Shown one piece after another: positions 25,303-34,075 of a stretch of DNA of 64,000 nucleotides. A program made the translations under genes and the position numbers. The notes beneath the pieces were generated by a model, which had not been told where the DNA came from, made no database searches, and saw nothing but the letters and a program-made list of their open reading frames with translations. How positions within the stretch are numbered: position 1 is the stretch's first letter; every line of letters starts with the position of its first letter. The stretch lies in contig SEFA01000028.1 of assembly GCA_004210455.1 (NCBI GenBank), positions 1 through 64,000 on the forward strand. Reading direction: 5' to 3'. This stretch comes from Rubrivivax sp. GTDB taxonomy: Bacteria; Pseudomonadota; Gammaproteobacteria; Burkholderiales; Burkholderiaceae_C.

Positions 25303-25809
25303 ATGGACATGTACGCCGCCACCGTGCCGGTGTTCGACCGCATGCTGAGCAACATGCAGACCTGGATCCGCACCGCGCGCGATCACGCCATCGCCAAGGG
25401 CTTCGACGAATCCGTCTACCTCACGCTGCGCCTGGCGCCCGACATGCTGCCGCTGCCGCGTCAGATCCAGATCGCCAGCGACGCCGCCAAGAGCGGCGCG
25501 GCCCGCCTGGCCAGCATCGAGGTGCCGAGCTGGCCCGACGACGAAGCCACGCTGGACGATCTGATCCAGCGCATGCAGAAGACGCGCGACTTCCTCAAGA
25601 CGGTCACGCCCGAGCAGATCAACGGCTCGGAGGCGCGTGCGATCAGCGTGCCGCGTCGCAGCAAGGAACCGCTGCAGTTCGAGGGCCAGGACTTCGTCCG
25701 CTTCTACAACCTGCCCAACTTCTTCTTCCACGCCACGACGCTGTACGCGCTGCTGCGCAACGCCGGCGTGCCGCTGGGCAAGATGGATTTCCTGGGTCAG
25801 CCCAAGTAA
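25303..25809 (+). CDS. DUF1993 family protein
   Basis: A 168-residue soluble helical protein. The N-terminus (MDMYAATVPVFDRMLSNMQT), the middle LRLAPDMLPLPRQIQIASDA and the end NLPNFFFHATTLYALLRNAG, then VPLGKMDFLG, are typical of DUF1993, a four-helix bundle related to DinB-like proteins. Function unknown. ATG 25303 has AAGGAG 10-11 bases upstream. Its stop abuts the stop of the convergent hypothetical gene. Confidence 0.92.
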   Translation: MDMYAATVPVFDRMLSNMQTWIRTARDHAIAKGFDESVYLTLRLAPDMLPLPRQIQIASDAAKSGAARLASIEVPSWPDDEATLDDLIQRMQKTRDFLKTVTPEQINGSEARAISVPRRSKEPLQFEGQDFVRFYNLPNFFFHATTLYALLRNAGVPLGKMDFLGQPK

Positions 25810-26331
25810 TCAGCCGAGCAGCCGGCGGAGCAGGCTCTTGCCCTGTTCCAGCTGCCGGTTGAGCGCGACCAGGCGGGCCTCGGCTTCCGCCTGGTCGACG
25901 CTCCGCGCCACCGCCGTGTAGATCGCCGTGCGCAGGTGCCAGAGATCCTGCGGATGCCGCGCATGCACGATATGGCGGAGCAGGGCGGCCACGCGCTCCT
26001 GCGTGTCCGGATCGGCGCCGTCAGACAGGTCGCTCACGCTGGCGCGGAACGCCAGGCGCAGCCGGGCCATCGTGCGCGCGCTCGCCTGGGGCCGGCGGCC
26101 TTCGCCGGGCCACAGCCGCATCAGGCTCTGGAAGATGGAATCGCCGTTGCGCCGCCGCGTCGGCGCATCGTTCATCGCCGCGCCACCGGTACTCCCGAGC
26201 CGCGCGGCCGGTTCCTCCCAGCTCCGGGACGCCACCGCGCGTGTTTCGAGATCGTCCGGCTCCACGGTCTCCACCGCTTCCGCCGCTTCAACCATCTCGT
26301 CCCAACGAGACAGCTTCGGAATCGCCTTCAT
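25810..26331 (-). CDS. Hypothetical protein
   Basis: A 173-residue protein I do not recognise. The first ~75 residues are low-complexity and acidic or Arg-rich, then a helical part (TMARLRLAFRASVSDLSDGA; TQERVAALLRHIVHARHPQD; LWHLRTAIYTAVARSVDQAE) ends in QLEQGKSLLRRLLG. It has no signal or membrane segment. It is convergent with DUF1993 and divergent from the GT41 operon. The ordered, helical C-terminal half supports a real gene. Confidence 0.65.
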   Translation of the reverse strand: MKAIPKLSRWDEMVEAAEAVETVEPDDLETRAVASRSWEEPAARLGSTGGAAMNDAPTRRRNGDSIFQSLMRLWPGEGRRPQASARTMARLRLAFRASVSDLSDGADPDTQERVAALLRHIVHARHPQDLWHLRTAIYTAVARSVDQAEAEARLVALNRQLEQGKSLLRRLLG

Positions 26332-26731
26332 GGTGCGTTCTGCTTTCTGGTGTTGAACGCGCGTCCCTCGACGTCCTGTCGGACTGCTTTATCGCGCGGC
26401 GTCCCTGCTCTTGAAGGCCCGGATCGCGAGACGATTGTGGAAGTCGGACCTGTAACAAGAAGCTCCGATAAGGGCGTGACGGCGCCCTCAAATCGTGCTC
26501 AAGTTCTCACTCCGGCGGCCGATAACGGGCTGAATGGGCGGGTCGCCGGTGTCCGCGGCACGCCCAGGGCGGGCACTCCACGCAGGGAAATGGGCGGTCG
26601 GCACCGTCCATTTGCCGGGATGCCTCCCGGAGCGCACGGACACAATCCCGTACAGGCGGCCCCTGGGCCCGAGCCGGCACGTCCGGCCGCGTCCGCCGGA
26701 CCGCATCACCGTGCCCCGAAAGCCCGATCAC
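26332..26731. other. 400-bp intergenic region upstream of the GT41-T1SS operon
   Basis: No convincing gene lies here; the in-frame extension of the GT41 ORF back to 26534 is Arg/Pro-rich and unlike coding sequence. The region holds a strong sigma-28 promoter (26499-26525) and a second GATAA at 26466-26470 without a matching -35 box. From the predicted transcript start near 26533 to the ATG at 26732 there would be a GC-rich leader of about 200 nt, long enough for structure-based control. Confidence 0.7.
26499..26525 (+). promoter_or_regulatory. Sigma-28 (FliA) flagellar promoter
   Basis: TCAAGTTC (26499-26506), exactly 11 bp, then GCCGATAA (26518-26525). The FliA consensus is TAAAGTTT-N11-GCCGATAA, so the -10 box matches 8/8 and the -35 box 6/8 with perfect spacing. 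It points toward the GT41 glycosyltransferase gene 206 bp downstream. Confidence 0.8.
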
Positions 26732-28618
26732 ATGGACATCGCCCGCCCCAGCATGCCGAACTTGAGCGTTCCCGCCCCGCTGGCCCAGGAATGGGAGCAG
26801 CTGCTGACCCGTGCCCGAGAGGGCTCGCTCCCGCTGCCGGAGCTGATGGACCGCGGCAACTTCTTCCAGGGCCAGAATCTCGGCGACGCCGCCGCGCATC
26901 TGTATGAGACCTGGCTGTCGCACGAGGGCCAGCCGCCCGCGGCGCGTCTGGTGGCGCTCTACAACTGGGGCACCGTGCTGGGCAACATCCAGCAGCATGA
27001 ACGCGCTGAGCAGGTCTACCGGCAGGCGCTGGCGATCAGCCCGACCTTCGCCCAGGCCCGTCTGAACCTCGGCCACCAGCTGGAGCACCTCGGGCGTGTC
27101 GATGACGCCCTCGGCGCCTGGCGCGAGGTCTACGACGGCGCCGGCCCCATGGAGGCGCTGGGCGCCGACCAGACCGGCTTGCGCACCCACGCCTTCAACA
27201 ATGCAGCCCGGCTGCTGGAACTGCAGCGTCGGTACGAAGCGTCCGAAGCGCTGATGGTGCGCAGCCTCACGCTGAACCCGGACCAGACGGACGTGATGCA
27301 GCATTACGTGCACATCCGCCAGAAGCAGTGCAAGTGGCCGGTTTACGAGGCGTTCGGCGAAGTTACGCACAACAAGCTGCTGATTGCCACCTCATTGCTG
27401 GCCACACTCAGCGCCACCGACGACCCCGCGCTGCAGATGGGCGCCGCCCAGCGCTTTGTCCACGAGAAGGTGACGAAGCAGAAGGACGCGCTCTGGCGCC
27501 ATCCCGTCTCGGTCGCCGCACGGGAGCAGGGCGGCAAGATCAAGATCGGCTACCTCTCCGGCGACCTTTGCATGCACGCCGTCGGTCTGCTCACCGCCGA
27601 GCTGTACGAGCTGCACGATCGCGAGAAGTTCGAGATTCATGCCTTCGATTGGAGCCGTGAAGACGGCACTTCGCTGCGCAAGCGCATCCTGATGTCGATG
27701 GACAAGGTCTGGCGCTTGAACGCGATGGACGACGCGACCGCCGCCAAGTTGATCGCGCAGGCCGGCATCGACGTGCTGGTGGACCTGCAGGGCCTCACCA
27801 GCGGCGCGCGCCCCAATATCCTGGCGCATCGCCCGGCCCCGGTGCAGGTCAGCTACCTGGGCCTGCCAGCGACCTCGCTGCTGCCTGGCGTCGACTGGAT
27901 CCTGGCGGATCGCTTCACGATGCCGCCCGAATACCTGCCGTACTGCAGCGAAAAGCCCATTTTCCTGCCGCACTGCTACCAGGTCAGCGACCGCAAGCGC
28001 GAGATCGGCGCGGATCCCACCCGTGCCCAGTACGACCTGCCCGCGGATGCCTTCGTCTTCTGTTCGTTCAACAACAACCACAAGATGAACGCCGAGATGT
28101 TCGGCGCCTGGATGCGCATCCTGCACGGCGTGCCGAACTCGGTCCTGTGGCTGCTGGCGGACAACGAGTGGGCCAAGGCCAACCTCCGCCGCGAGGCGCA
28201 GGCCGCCGGCATCGACGCCTCGCGCCTGATCTTCGCGCCGCGTGTCGCACCGCCGGACTACCTGGCGCGTTTCCAGTTGCCGGACCTGGTGCTGGATACC
28301 TTCCCGTACAACGCCGGCACCACCGCCAGCGACTGCCTCTGGATGGGCACGCCCATCCTGACCCGCTCCGGCCGCAGCTACATCTCCCGCATGTGCGGCA
28401 GCCTGCTGACCGCCGTCGGGCTGCCGGACCTGATCACCTTCTCGGTCGAGGAATACGTCCAGCGCGCGATCCAGATCGGGCTGAATCCGGGCCGCGCGAA
28501 GTCCTACAAGCGCTACCTGCGGGACGAAGGGCGCAACAGCGCACTTTTCGACATGCCTGGCATCGTTCGTGACATCGAGCGCGAATTCGAGCAATTGGCA
28601 CTCGCACATAGAAGCTGA
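26732..28618 (+). CDS. TPR-containing GT41 (OGT/HMW1C-like) protein glycosyltransferase
   Basis: A 628-residue cytoplasmic protein. TPR helices occupy about residues 60-190 (ALYNWGTVLGNIQQHERAEQ; YRQALAISPTFAQARLNLGH). From about residue 265 it is a SPINDLY/OGT-type GT41 domain: IKIGYLSGDLCMHAVGLLTA, IDVLVDLQGLTSGARPNILA, APVQVSYLGLPATS, and the nucleotide-sugar site DTFPYNAGTTASDCLWMGTP. GT41 enzymes transfer GlcNAc or hexoses to Ser/Thr or Asn of proteins. Start 26732 (MDIARPSMPN) is preferred; 26753 is possible. It has a FliA promoter upstream and lies 19 bp before the T1SS transporter, so likely targets are a secreted T1SS adhesin or flagellin (inference). Confidence 0.9.
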   Translation: MDIARPSMPNLSVPAPLAQEWEQLLTRAREGSLPLPELMDRGNFFQGQNLGDAAAHLYETWLSHEGQPPAARLVALYNWGTVLGNIQQHERAEQVYRQALAISPTFAQARLNLGHQLEHLGRVDDALGAWREVYDGAGPMEALGADQTGLRTHAFNNAARLLELQRRYEASEALMVRSLTLNPDQTDVMQHYVHIRQKQCKWPVYEAFGEVTHNKLLIATSLLATLSATDDPALQMGAAQRFVHEKVTKQKDALWRHPVSVAAREQGGKIKIGYLSGDLCMHAVGLLTAELYELHDREKFEIHAFDWSREDGTSLRKRILMSMDKVWRLNAMDDATAAKLIAQAGIDVLVDLQGLTSGARPNILAHRPAPVQVSYLGLPATSLLPGVDWILADRFTMPPEYLPYCSEKPIFLPHCYQVSDRKREIGADPTRAQYDLPADAFVFCSFNNNHKMNAEMFGAWMRILHGVPNSVLWLLADNEWAKANLRREAQAAGIDASRLIFAPRVAPPDYLARFQLPDLVLDTFPYNAGTTASDCLWMGTPILTRSGRSYISRMCGSLLTAVGLPDLITFSVEEYVQRAIQIGLNPGRAKSYKRYLRDEGRNSALFDMPGIVRDIEREFEQLALAHRS

Positions 28619-28637
28619 AATTGACAAGATTTGATCA

Positions 28638-31034
28638 ATGAACCGGCCTCACGATCCCTTCTTCGATGGTGACCAGCGCGCCCGCGGCCCCGGCCTGCGC
28701 CTGGCCGCGGAAGACGGCCAGCGTGCGCCCGGGATTCCGGACGCGCCGCACGACCCGCTCGCGGACCTGGCGCAGCAGCCGGCGATCGATCCGCTGCTGC
28801 AATGCCTGTCCTGGATCACGCAGCACCACGGCCGTGCCCGCTCGGTCGAGTCGCTGCGCGCCGGCGCGCCGGTGGAAGGGGCGCTCAGCCCCGACCAGGC
28901 CATCCGCCTGATGCGCGAAGCCGGCTACAACGCCGGCCTGCTGCGCAAGGGCATCGAGGAAATCAACCAGCTGCTGCTGCCGGCGGTGCTGCTGCTCAAC
29001 GGCGGCGACGCCTGCGTGCTGGTGCGCCGCCTGGACGACGACGGCTCCGGCGCCGTCCGCTATGAGGTCGTCTTCCCCGGCCCCGAGGCGGCCAGCTGTG
29101 TCGCGCCGGCCTCCGAGCTGGACCAGGAGTACAGCGGCTTCATCCTGGCGATCGCGCCGCAGGAGGTCTCGCAGGCCCGGCCGATCAGCGGCGCCAAGGA
29201 CGACGACACGCCGCTGCTGCAGGCCGATTCGCACTGGCTGTTCGGCACGCTCAAGCGCTTCATCCCGTACTACCGCTCGGCGATGCTCGCCGCGCTGCTG
29301 AGCAATGTGCTCATGATGGTCTCAGGCCTGGTGACCTCGGTCATCTACGACAAGGTGATCCCGCACCAGGCCTTCGTCACGCTGTGGACGCTGGCGGTCG
29401 GCGCGGGCCTGGCGCTGGTCTTCGACCTCTTCGCCCGCCAGCTGCGCGCGCACCTGATCGACCTCGCCGGCCGCAAGACCGACCTGATCGTCGGCGCCAA
29501 GCTGTTCCGCCAGACGCTGGGCGTGCGCATGGAACACCGCCCCGCGTCGGCCGGCTCCTATGCCCACTACCTGGCCCAGGTCGAAGTCGTGCGCGACTTC
29601 TTCACCTCGGCCACGATGTCGGTGCTGACCGACCTCCCGTTCGTGATCCTCTTCGTCGCGATGACCTTCATCATCGGCGGCCCCCTGGGCTGGGTGCTGC
29701 TGATCGCCATCCCCCTGATGCTGCTGATGAGCTTCGGCATCCAGGGCTATCTGCGCCGCGCGATGCGCACCAACATGACCGAGGCCGCCGACCTCCACGG
29801 CACGCTGGTGGAAGCGCTCGAAGGCCTCGAGGACCTCAAGACCACCGGCGCCGAAGGCCGCTTCCTGCGCCGCTACGAGCACAGCACCGCCATCGTCGCC
29901 GAGTCCGCGCTCAAGGCCCGCACCATGGCCAGCTGGAGCATGAACATCTCGATGACCATGCAGCAGGCGATCAACCTGGTGATGCTGGTCTGGGGCGTCT
30001 ACCTGATCAACGAGAGCGTCATCAGCGCCGGCGCGCTGATCGGCGCGGTCATGTTCGCCGGCCGCGCCACCGTGCCGCTGAACAGTCTGGTGAGCCTGGC
30101 GACCCGCTACCAGGGCGCCCGCGCGGCGATGCTGTCGCTGAACTCGGTGATGAGCGCGCCGGTGGAGCGCGACGCCACCCGCAACTACGTCCCGTTGAAC
30201 CAGATCACCGGCCGCATCGGCCTGAACGACATCGGCTTCTCCTACCCGGCGCAGGGCGACGCCCAGTCGCCCAAGGTGCTGCGCAACGTCACGATGCGCG
30301 TGCAGCCGGGCGAGCGTCTGGCCATCCTGGGCCGCATCGGCAGCGGCAAGTCGACCGTGCTGCGCATGCTGGCCGGCCTCTACCAGCCGACCGAAGGCCA
30401 CGTCGAGATCGACGGCATCGACCTGCGCCAGGTCGATCCGGCCGAGTTCCGCAGCAAGGTCGGTTTCGTATCGCAGGAGCCGCGCCTGTTCCACGGCACG
30501 CTGCGCGACAACGTGCTGATGGGCCGCCACGTCGACGCGCAGCGGCTGGTCGAGGTCGCCAAGCTGACGGGCCTCGATCGCGTCGTCGCCGGCCATCCGA
30601 TGGGCTGGGACCTGCCGGTGGGCGAAATGGGCTCGCTGCTGTCCGGCGGTCAGCGCCAGCTGGTCGCGCTCGCGCGCAGCCTGGTCACCAAGCCGCAGAT
30701 CCTCCTCATGGACGAGCCGACCAGCTCGATGGACGCGCAGTCGGAGATCGCCTTCCTCCGTCAGCTGCGCGACGCCGCCGGCGACTGCACGTTGATCATG
30801 GTCACGCACCGTCCTGCGGTGCTGGAACTGGTGTCGCGCATCGTCGTCGTCGACACCGGCCGGCTCGTCATGGACGGTCCGCGCGACCAGGTGCTGGCCG
30901 CGCTTTCCGGCGCCCGGCCGCCCGGCCAGGCGCAGCAGCAGCCCCAGCCGGGGCAGCCGGCCCAGCAGCCGCAAGGCGCACCCGTGCACGTCCATCCGGC
31001 CGCGCAGGCGCTGAACCGCGCGGCGTCCGTGTGA
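28638..31034 (+). CDS. Type I secretion ABC transporter (LapB/HlyB family) with C39-like domain
   Basis: A 798-residue inner-membrane exporter. An N-terminal C39-peptidase-like domain (about residues 45-185; LLQCLSWITQHHGRARSVES) lacks a typical DCG catalytic motif, so it probably only binds substrate. The membrane domain spans about 215-480. The ATPase has Walker A GRIGSGKST near residue 565, signature LLSGGQRQLVALARSL near 667, Walker B ILLMDEPTSSMD with Asp692-Glu693, and the H-loop VTHRP. A Gln/Pro-rich tail follows. LapB-like proteins export large RTX adhesins in one step. Nineteen bp from the GT41 gene, no terminator between. Confidence 0.93.
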   Translation: MNRPHDPFFDGDQRARGPGLRLAAEDGQRAPGIPDAPHDPLADLAQQPAIDPLLQCLSWITQHHGRARSVESLRAGAPVEGALSPDQAIRLMREAGYNAGLLRKGIEEINQLLLPAVLLLNGGDACVLVRRLDDDGSGAVRYEVVFPGPEAASCVAPASELDQEYSGFILAIAPQEVSQARPISGAKDDDTPLLQADSHWLFGTLKRFIPYYRSAMLAALLSNVLMMVSGLVTSVIYDKVIPHQAFVTLWTLAVGAGLALVFDLFARQLRAHLIDLAGRKTDLIVGAKLFRQTLGVRMEHRPASAGSYAHYLAQVEVVRDFFTSATMSVLTDLPFVILFVAMTFIIGGPLGWVLLIAIPLMLLMSFGIQGYLRRAMRTNMTEAADLHGTLVEALEGLEDLKTTGAEGRFLRRYEHSTAIVAESALKARTMASWSMNISMTMQQAINLVMLVWGVYLINESVISAGALIGAVMFAGRATVPLNSLVSLATRYQGARAAMLSLNSVMSAPVERDATRNYVPLNQITGRIGLNDIGFSYPAQGDAQSPKVLRNVTMRVQPGERLAILGRIGSGKSTVLRMLAGLYQPTEGHVEIDGIDLRQVDPAEFRSKVGFVSQEPRLFHGTLRDNVLMGRHVDAQRLVEVAKLTGLDRVVAGHPMGWDLPVGEMGSLLSGGQRQLVALARSLVTKPQILLMDEPTSSMDAQSEIAFLRQLRDAAGDCTLIMVTHRPAVLELVSRIVVVDTGRLVMDGPRDQVLAALSGARPPGQAQQQPQPGQPAQQPQGAPVHVHPAAQALNRAASV

Positions 31035-31068
31035 CGTCCGCCAGACCTCCGTCCTGAAGTCATTCCCC

Positions 31069-32277
31069 ATGTCGCAGTCCCGCACCCTCAGCCGCGAAGA
31101 AGGTCTGTTCGTCGGCAGCGTCCAGTCGGCGCTGATCGACGAACCGCTGCCGCGCGCCGTCTGGGCGCTCTACCTGATGGCGGCGGTGCTGCTGGTGGGG
31201 CTGGCCTGGTCGTCGATCGCGACGGTGGACGAGGTCACCCGCAGCGAAGCGCGCATCGTGCCCGACGGCAAGGAACAGGTCATCGCCAGCCTGGAGTCCG
31301 GCACGCTGGGCAAGCTGCTGGTGCATGAAGGCGAGGAAGTGGAGGCCGGCCAGGCGCTGGCCGAGCTGGATCCGACCCGCGCCGAGGCCGCCGAGAACGA
31401 AAGCCAGGCCAAGCGCCTGGGCCTGATGGCGCAGGTGGCGCGGCTGCGCGCCGAGGCGCTGGGCGTCCCGCTGAAGTTCCCCGACGAGGTCAAGCACGTG
31501 CAGCGCCTGGTCGACAGCGAATCCGAAGTCTTCGACACCCGCCGGCGCGTCCTCGAGGAAGCCACCGCCAGCATCAATCGCAGCATCGGGCTGCTCGCCA
31601 CCGAGCAGAAGATGGCGCAGGACATGGCGTCCAAGGGCCTGATGTCCAACGTCGAGGTCATGCGCGTCACCCGCCAGGTCAACGAACTGCAGCAGCAGCG
31701 CAACGAGCGCATCAGCCGCTTCCGCCAGGATTCGAGCTCGGAGCTGTCGAAGGCGCAGACCGATCTCGCGCAACTGGACGAGCAACTGGTCGTGCGCCGC
31801 GACGCGGTCACGCGCTCGGTGCTGAAGTCGCCGGTCAAGGGCCTGGTCAAGAACATCAAGATGAACACGGTGGGCGGCGTGATCACCTCCGGCACGCCGA
31901 TCATGGAGATCGTCCCGATCGGCCCGCGCATCCTGATCGAGGCGCGCATCAAGCCCAAGGACATCGGCTACATCCAGGTCGGGCAGACGGCGATCGTCAA
32001 GCTCAACGGCTACGACTTCAACGTCAACGGCGGCCTGCACGGCAAGATCGAGTACGTCAGTCCCGACGCGCTCGGCGAGACCGAGAAGAACAACGAAGGC
32101 ACCTACTACCGCGTCGTGATCACCGCCGAGCGCAACACGCTGCGCGCCAAGGGCGAACCGTTGCCGGTCATTCCCGGCATGACGGCGATGGTGGACATCC
32201 GCACCGGCGAGCGCTCCGTGCTGAGCTACCTCCTGCGCCCGATGCTGAAGTCGAAGGAGGCGCTCCGCGAGCGTTGA
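31069..32277 (+). CDS. Type I secretion membrane-fusion (HlyD/LapC-like) protein
   Basis: A 402-residue periplasmic adaptor linking the ABC transporter to the TolC channel. One membrane segment near residues 27-48 (AVWALYLMAAVLLVGLAWSS) follows a short cytoplasmic tail. A lipoyl half-motif (IASLESGTLGKLLVHEGEEV) and a long coiled coil (about 100-245; QVNELQQQRNERISRFRQDS) come next, then the second half-motif (LKSPVKGLVKNIKMNTVGGV) and the conserved C-terminal VIPGMTAMVDIRTGERSVLS-type end. A terminator follows the stop. Confidence 0.95.
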   Translation: MSQSRTLSREEGLFVGSVQSALIDEPLPRAVWALYLMAAVLLVGLAWSSIATVDEVTRSEARIVPDGKEQVIASLESGTLGKLLVHEGEEVEAGQALAELDPTRAEAAENESQAKRLGLMAQVARLRAEALGVPLKFPDEVKHVQRLVDSESEVFDTRRRVLEEATASINRSIGLLATEQKMAQDMASKGLMSNVEVMRVTRQVNELQQQRNERISRFRQDSSSELSKAQTDLAQLDEQLVVRRDAVTRSVLKSPVKGLVKNIKMNTVGGVITSGTPIMEIVPIGPRILIEARIKPKDIGYIQVGQTAIVKLNGYDFNVNGGLHGKIEYVSPDALGETEKNNEGTYYRVVITAERNTLRAKGEPLPVIPGMTAMVDIRTGERSVLSYLLRPMLKSKEALRER

Positions 32278-32307
32278 ACCTTCGGCGCGTTCCCGCCGCC
32301 GCTGGTG

Positions 32308-32336
32308 CCGCCCGCTTCACGCGGGCGGTTTCATTT
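32308..32336 (+). terminator. Rho-independent terminator after the HlyD-like gene
   Basis: CCGCCCGC-TTCAC-GCGGGCGG forms a perfect 8-bp GC stem followed by TTTCATTT. It lies 30 bp past the adaptor stop and separates the GT41-ABC-HlyD unit from the TolC-like gene, which therefore probably has its own promoter or depends on read-through. Confidence 0.8.
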
Positions 32337-32453
32337 GTAAGCCACGTCTGAAGGTCACGAACAGTCCGGTTGCGCGCCGCTTATCCACGCTTCGATTTCC
32401 CGCTGGAATGGTCCAGTAGAGCCCATGGGAAATTGCTTGCAGTACGCGTGACC

Positions 32454-33881
32454 ATGACAGCCACTACCCGGCGCCCGAGCCTGCGGCGCACCGCCTTGTC
32501 CGCCATGTCCTCCTTCGGCAGGACCGCCCGCCCGGCGCTCGTCCTGACGGCGCTGTGCGCCATCGGCGCGCCCGCCTGGGCGCAGGACCCGCCGCCCAGC
32601 CGGTGCTCCGACGAGCGCACGCTGCCGGCCGCGCAGCTGTCCGCCAAGGACACGGCGCTGCTGGACATCGGCGATTCCGACCCGCGCGCGCAGTTGCAGG
32701 AGCTGGTCAACCGGTCGCTCAACCGCAGCAAGGCGCTGGGCGCGACGCGGCTGCTCACGCAGGCGGCCGAGGCCGATTTCGAGGAGGCCAAGGCGCAGCG
32801 TCTGCCCACGGTGACCATGGGCCTGACGGCGGGTCACACCGGCACCGTCGTGCCGGGCAACGGTGCCGTCGACAACTCCAGCGGGCTGCAGGGACGCGGC
32901 TCGCTGAGCGTGACCGCGCCGATCTACGACTCCGGCCGCATCACCAAGCTCACCGAGTGGCGCTCCCAGCTGCTCGACGCCGCCCGCTACGGACAGTCGA
33001 GCGCCGAAGAGCAGGTCGCCCTGCAGACCGTGTCGCTGGCGCTGGACCGCGGGCGTTACCAGCTCCAGGCGCAGGTCTACAGCCAGTACGTGCGCAAGAT
33101 GTCCTGCCTGGTCGAGGCGCTGGAGATCATCACCCGGGCCGACCGTGGCCGCGCCAGCGAGCTGGTGCAGGCGCAGAAGAGCCTGCAGCAGGCCGACCTG
33201 TCGTACGAGCAGACCACCTCGGCGCTGCGCCAGACCGAGGTCCGACTGAAGCGCTTCGTCGGCGACGAGCTGCCGCGCGGCGCGGCGATGAGCGCCGTGC
33301 TGGCGCGTCTGCCCGACCTCAACGAGATGCTGGCCGACGTCATGGTTTCGCCCGACGTCTCGGCCGCCGCGGCCCAGGCCCAGGCGCAGCGCAGCTATGC
33401 GGAATCGGTGCGCGCCGGGCAGCAGCCCAGCGTGAGCCTGCTGGTCAGCGGCAATTCGACGATCGGCCAGGCGCGGCAGACCGACTGGATCGGCGGCGTG
33501 ACCGTGAACATCCCCATCGTGCAGCCGGGCGCCGATTCGGCGCTGACCTCGGCGAGGCGGCGCGCGCAGGCCGCGTCGCTGCAGCGCGACGAGACCATCG
33601 ACGCCAAGCGCTACCGCGTGCAGGAGATGTACGAGGCGGCCTCCTCGTCGCTGGACCGTTCGCGCCGCCTGGTGGACATCCTGCGCAGCAGCGAGCGCGT
33701 CCGCGGCTTCACGCTGCAGCAGTGGCAGCAGCTCGGCAAGCGCTCGCTGTTCGACGTGATGGCCGCTGAAGGCGACTATTACTCCAACCGCATCGCGCAC
33801 GTGAACGCGCTCTACGACGCGCAGCAGGTGGTGGCGATCATCTGGTCGCAGGGGCGAGGGGTCGTGACCCCGCTGCGCTGA
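32454..33881 (+). CDS. TolC-family outer membrane channel protein (LapE-like)
   Basis: A protein of about 475 residues with a Sec signal (ARPALVLTALCAIGAPAWA, then QD). The outer-membrane efflux protein domain is visible in two repeats: long helices (VNRSLNRSKALGATRLLTQA; LALDRGRYQLQAQVYSQYVR) and barrel strands (LPTVTMGLTAGHTG, QPSVSLLVSGNSTIG). The ending LFDVMAAEGDYYSNRIAHVN resembles LapE-like T1SS channels. Start is uncertain: ATG 32454 gives a long pre-signal leader, while ATG 32505 starts nearer the signal peptide. It would complete the tripartite secretion machine with the preceding two genes. Confidence 0.9.
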   Translation: MTATTRRPSLRRTALSAMSSFGRTARPALVLTALCAIGAPAWAQDPPPSRCSDERTLPAAQLSAKDTALLDIGDSDPRAQLQELVNRSLNRSKALGATRLLTQAAEADFEEAKAQRLPTVTMGLTAGHTGTVVPGNGAVDNSSGLQGRGSLSVTAPIYDSGRITKLTEWRSQLLDAARYGQSSAEEQVALQTVSLALDRGRYQLQAQVYSQYVRKMSCLVEALEIITRADRGRASELVQAQKSLQQADLSYEQTTSALRQTEVRLKRFVGDELPRGAAMSAVLARLPDLNEMLADVMVSPDVSAAAAQAQAQRSYAESVRAGQQPSVSLLVSGNSTIGQARQTDWIGGVTVNIPIVQPGADSALTSARRRAQAASLQRDETIDAKRYRVQEMYEAASSSLDRSRRLVDILRSSERVRGFTLQQWQQLGKRSLFDVMAAEGDYYSNRIAHVNALYDAQQVVAIIWSQGRGVVTPLR

Positions 33882-33923
33882 CGCGTTCCGGACCATCGTT
33901 CCCCGCGCCGCCCCGGCGCCATG

Positions 33924-33957
33924 ACCCGCCCGTTCCGCAAGGAACCGGCGGGTTTTC
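33924..33957 (+). terminator. Rho-independent terminator after the TolC-like gene
   Basis: CCCGCCCGTTCC-GCAA-GGAACCGGCGGG forms a 12-bp stem with one mismatch and a GCAA loop, followed by TTTTCCCTT. It ends the TolC-like transcript before the PEP-CTERM promoter region. Confidence 0.8.
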
Positions 33958-34060
33958 CCTTGGGGGTGTGCGTTGCCGCACTGTCGAAAAAGCTTACAGA
34001 GCCCCGTGAAGATTGCACAGGTGGCTGAAAAATTCCTTGTGAATCAATCTCTTGCCGAGG

Positions 34061-34075
34061 TGGCACGCTTGCTGC
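34061..34075 (+). promoter_or_regulatory. Sigma-54 (RpoN) promoter of the PEP-CTERM gene
   Basis: TGGCACG-N4-CTGC gives GG and GC exactly 10 bp apart, the hallmark -24/-12 sigma-54 spacing; the -24 element is a full match and the -12 element differs from TTGC at one base. The predicted start is near 34087, about 45 nt before the ATG at 34132. PEP-CTERM genes in related bacteria are known to be under RpoN with the PrsK/PrsR two-component pair. An imperfect dyad at 34011-34045 (GATTGCACAGG/CCTTGTGAATC) may be an activator site. Confidence 0.75.

Noticed and set aside
26534-26731. N-terminal extension of the GT41 protein
   Set aside because: The extension is Pro/Arg/Gly-rich, lies just after the predicted transcript start and has no similarity to TPR-GT41 N-termini that I know.
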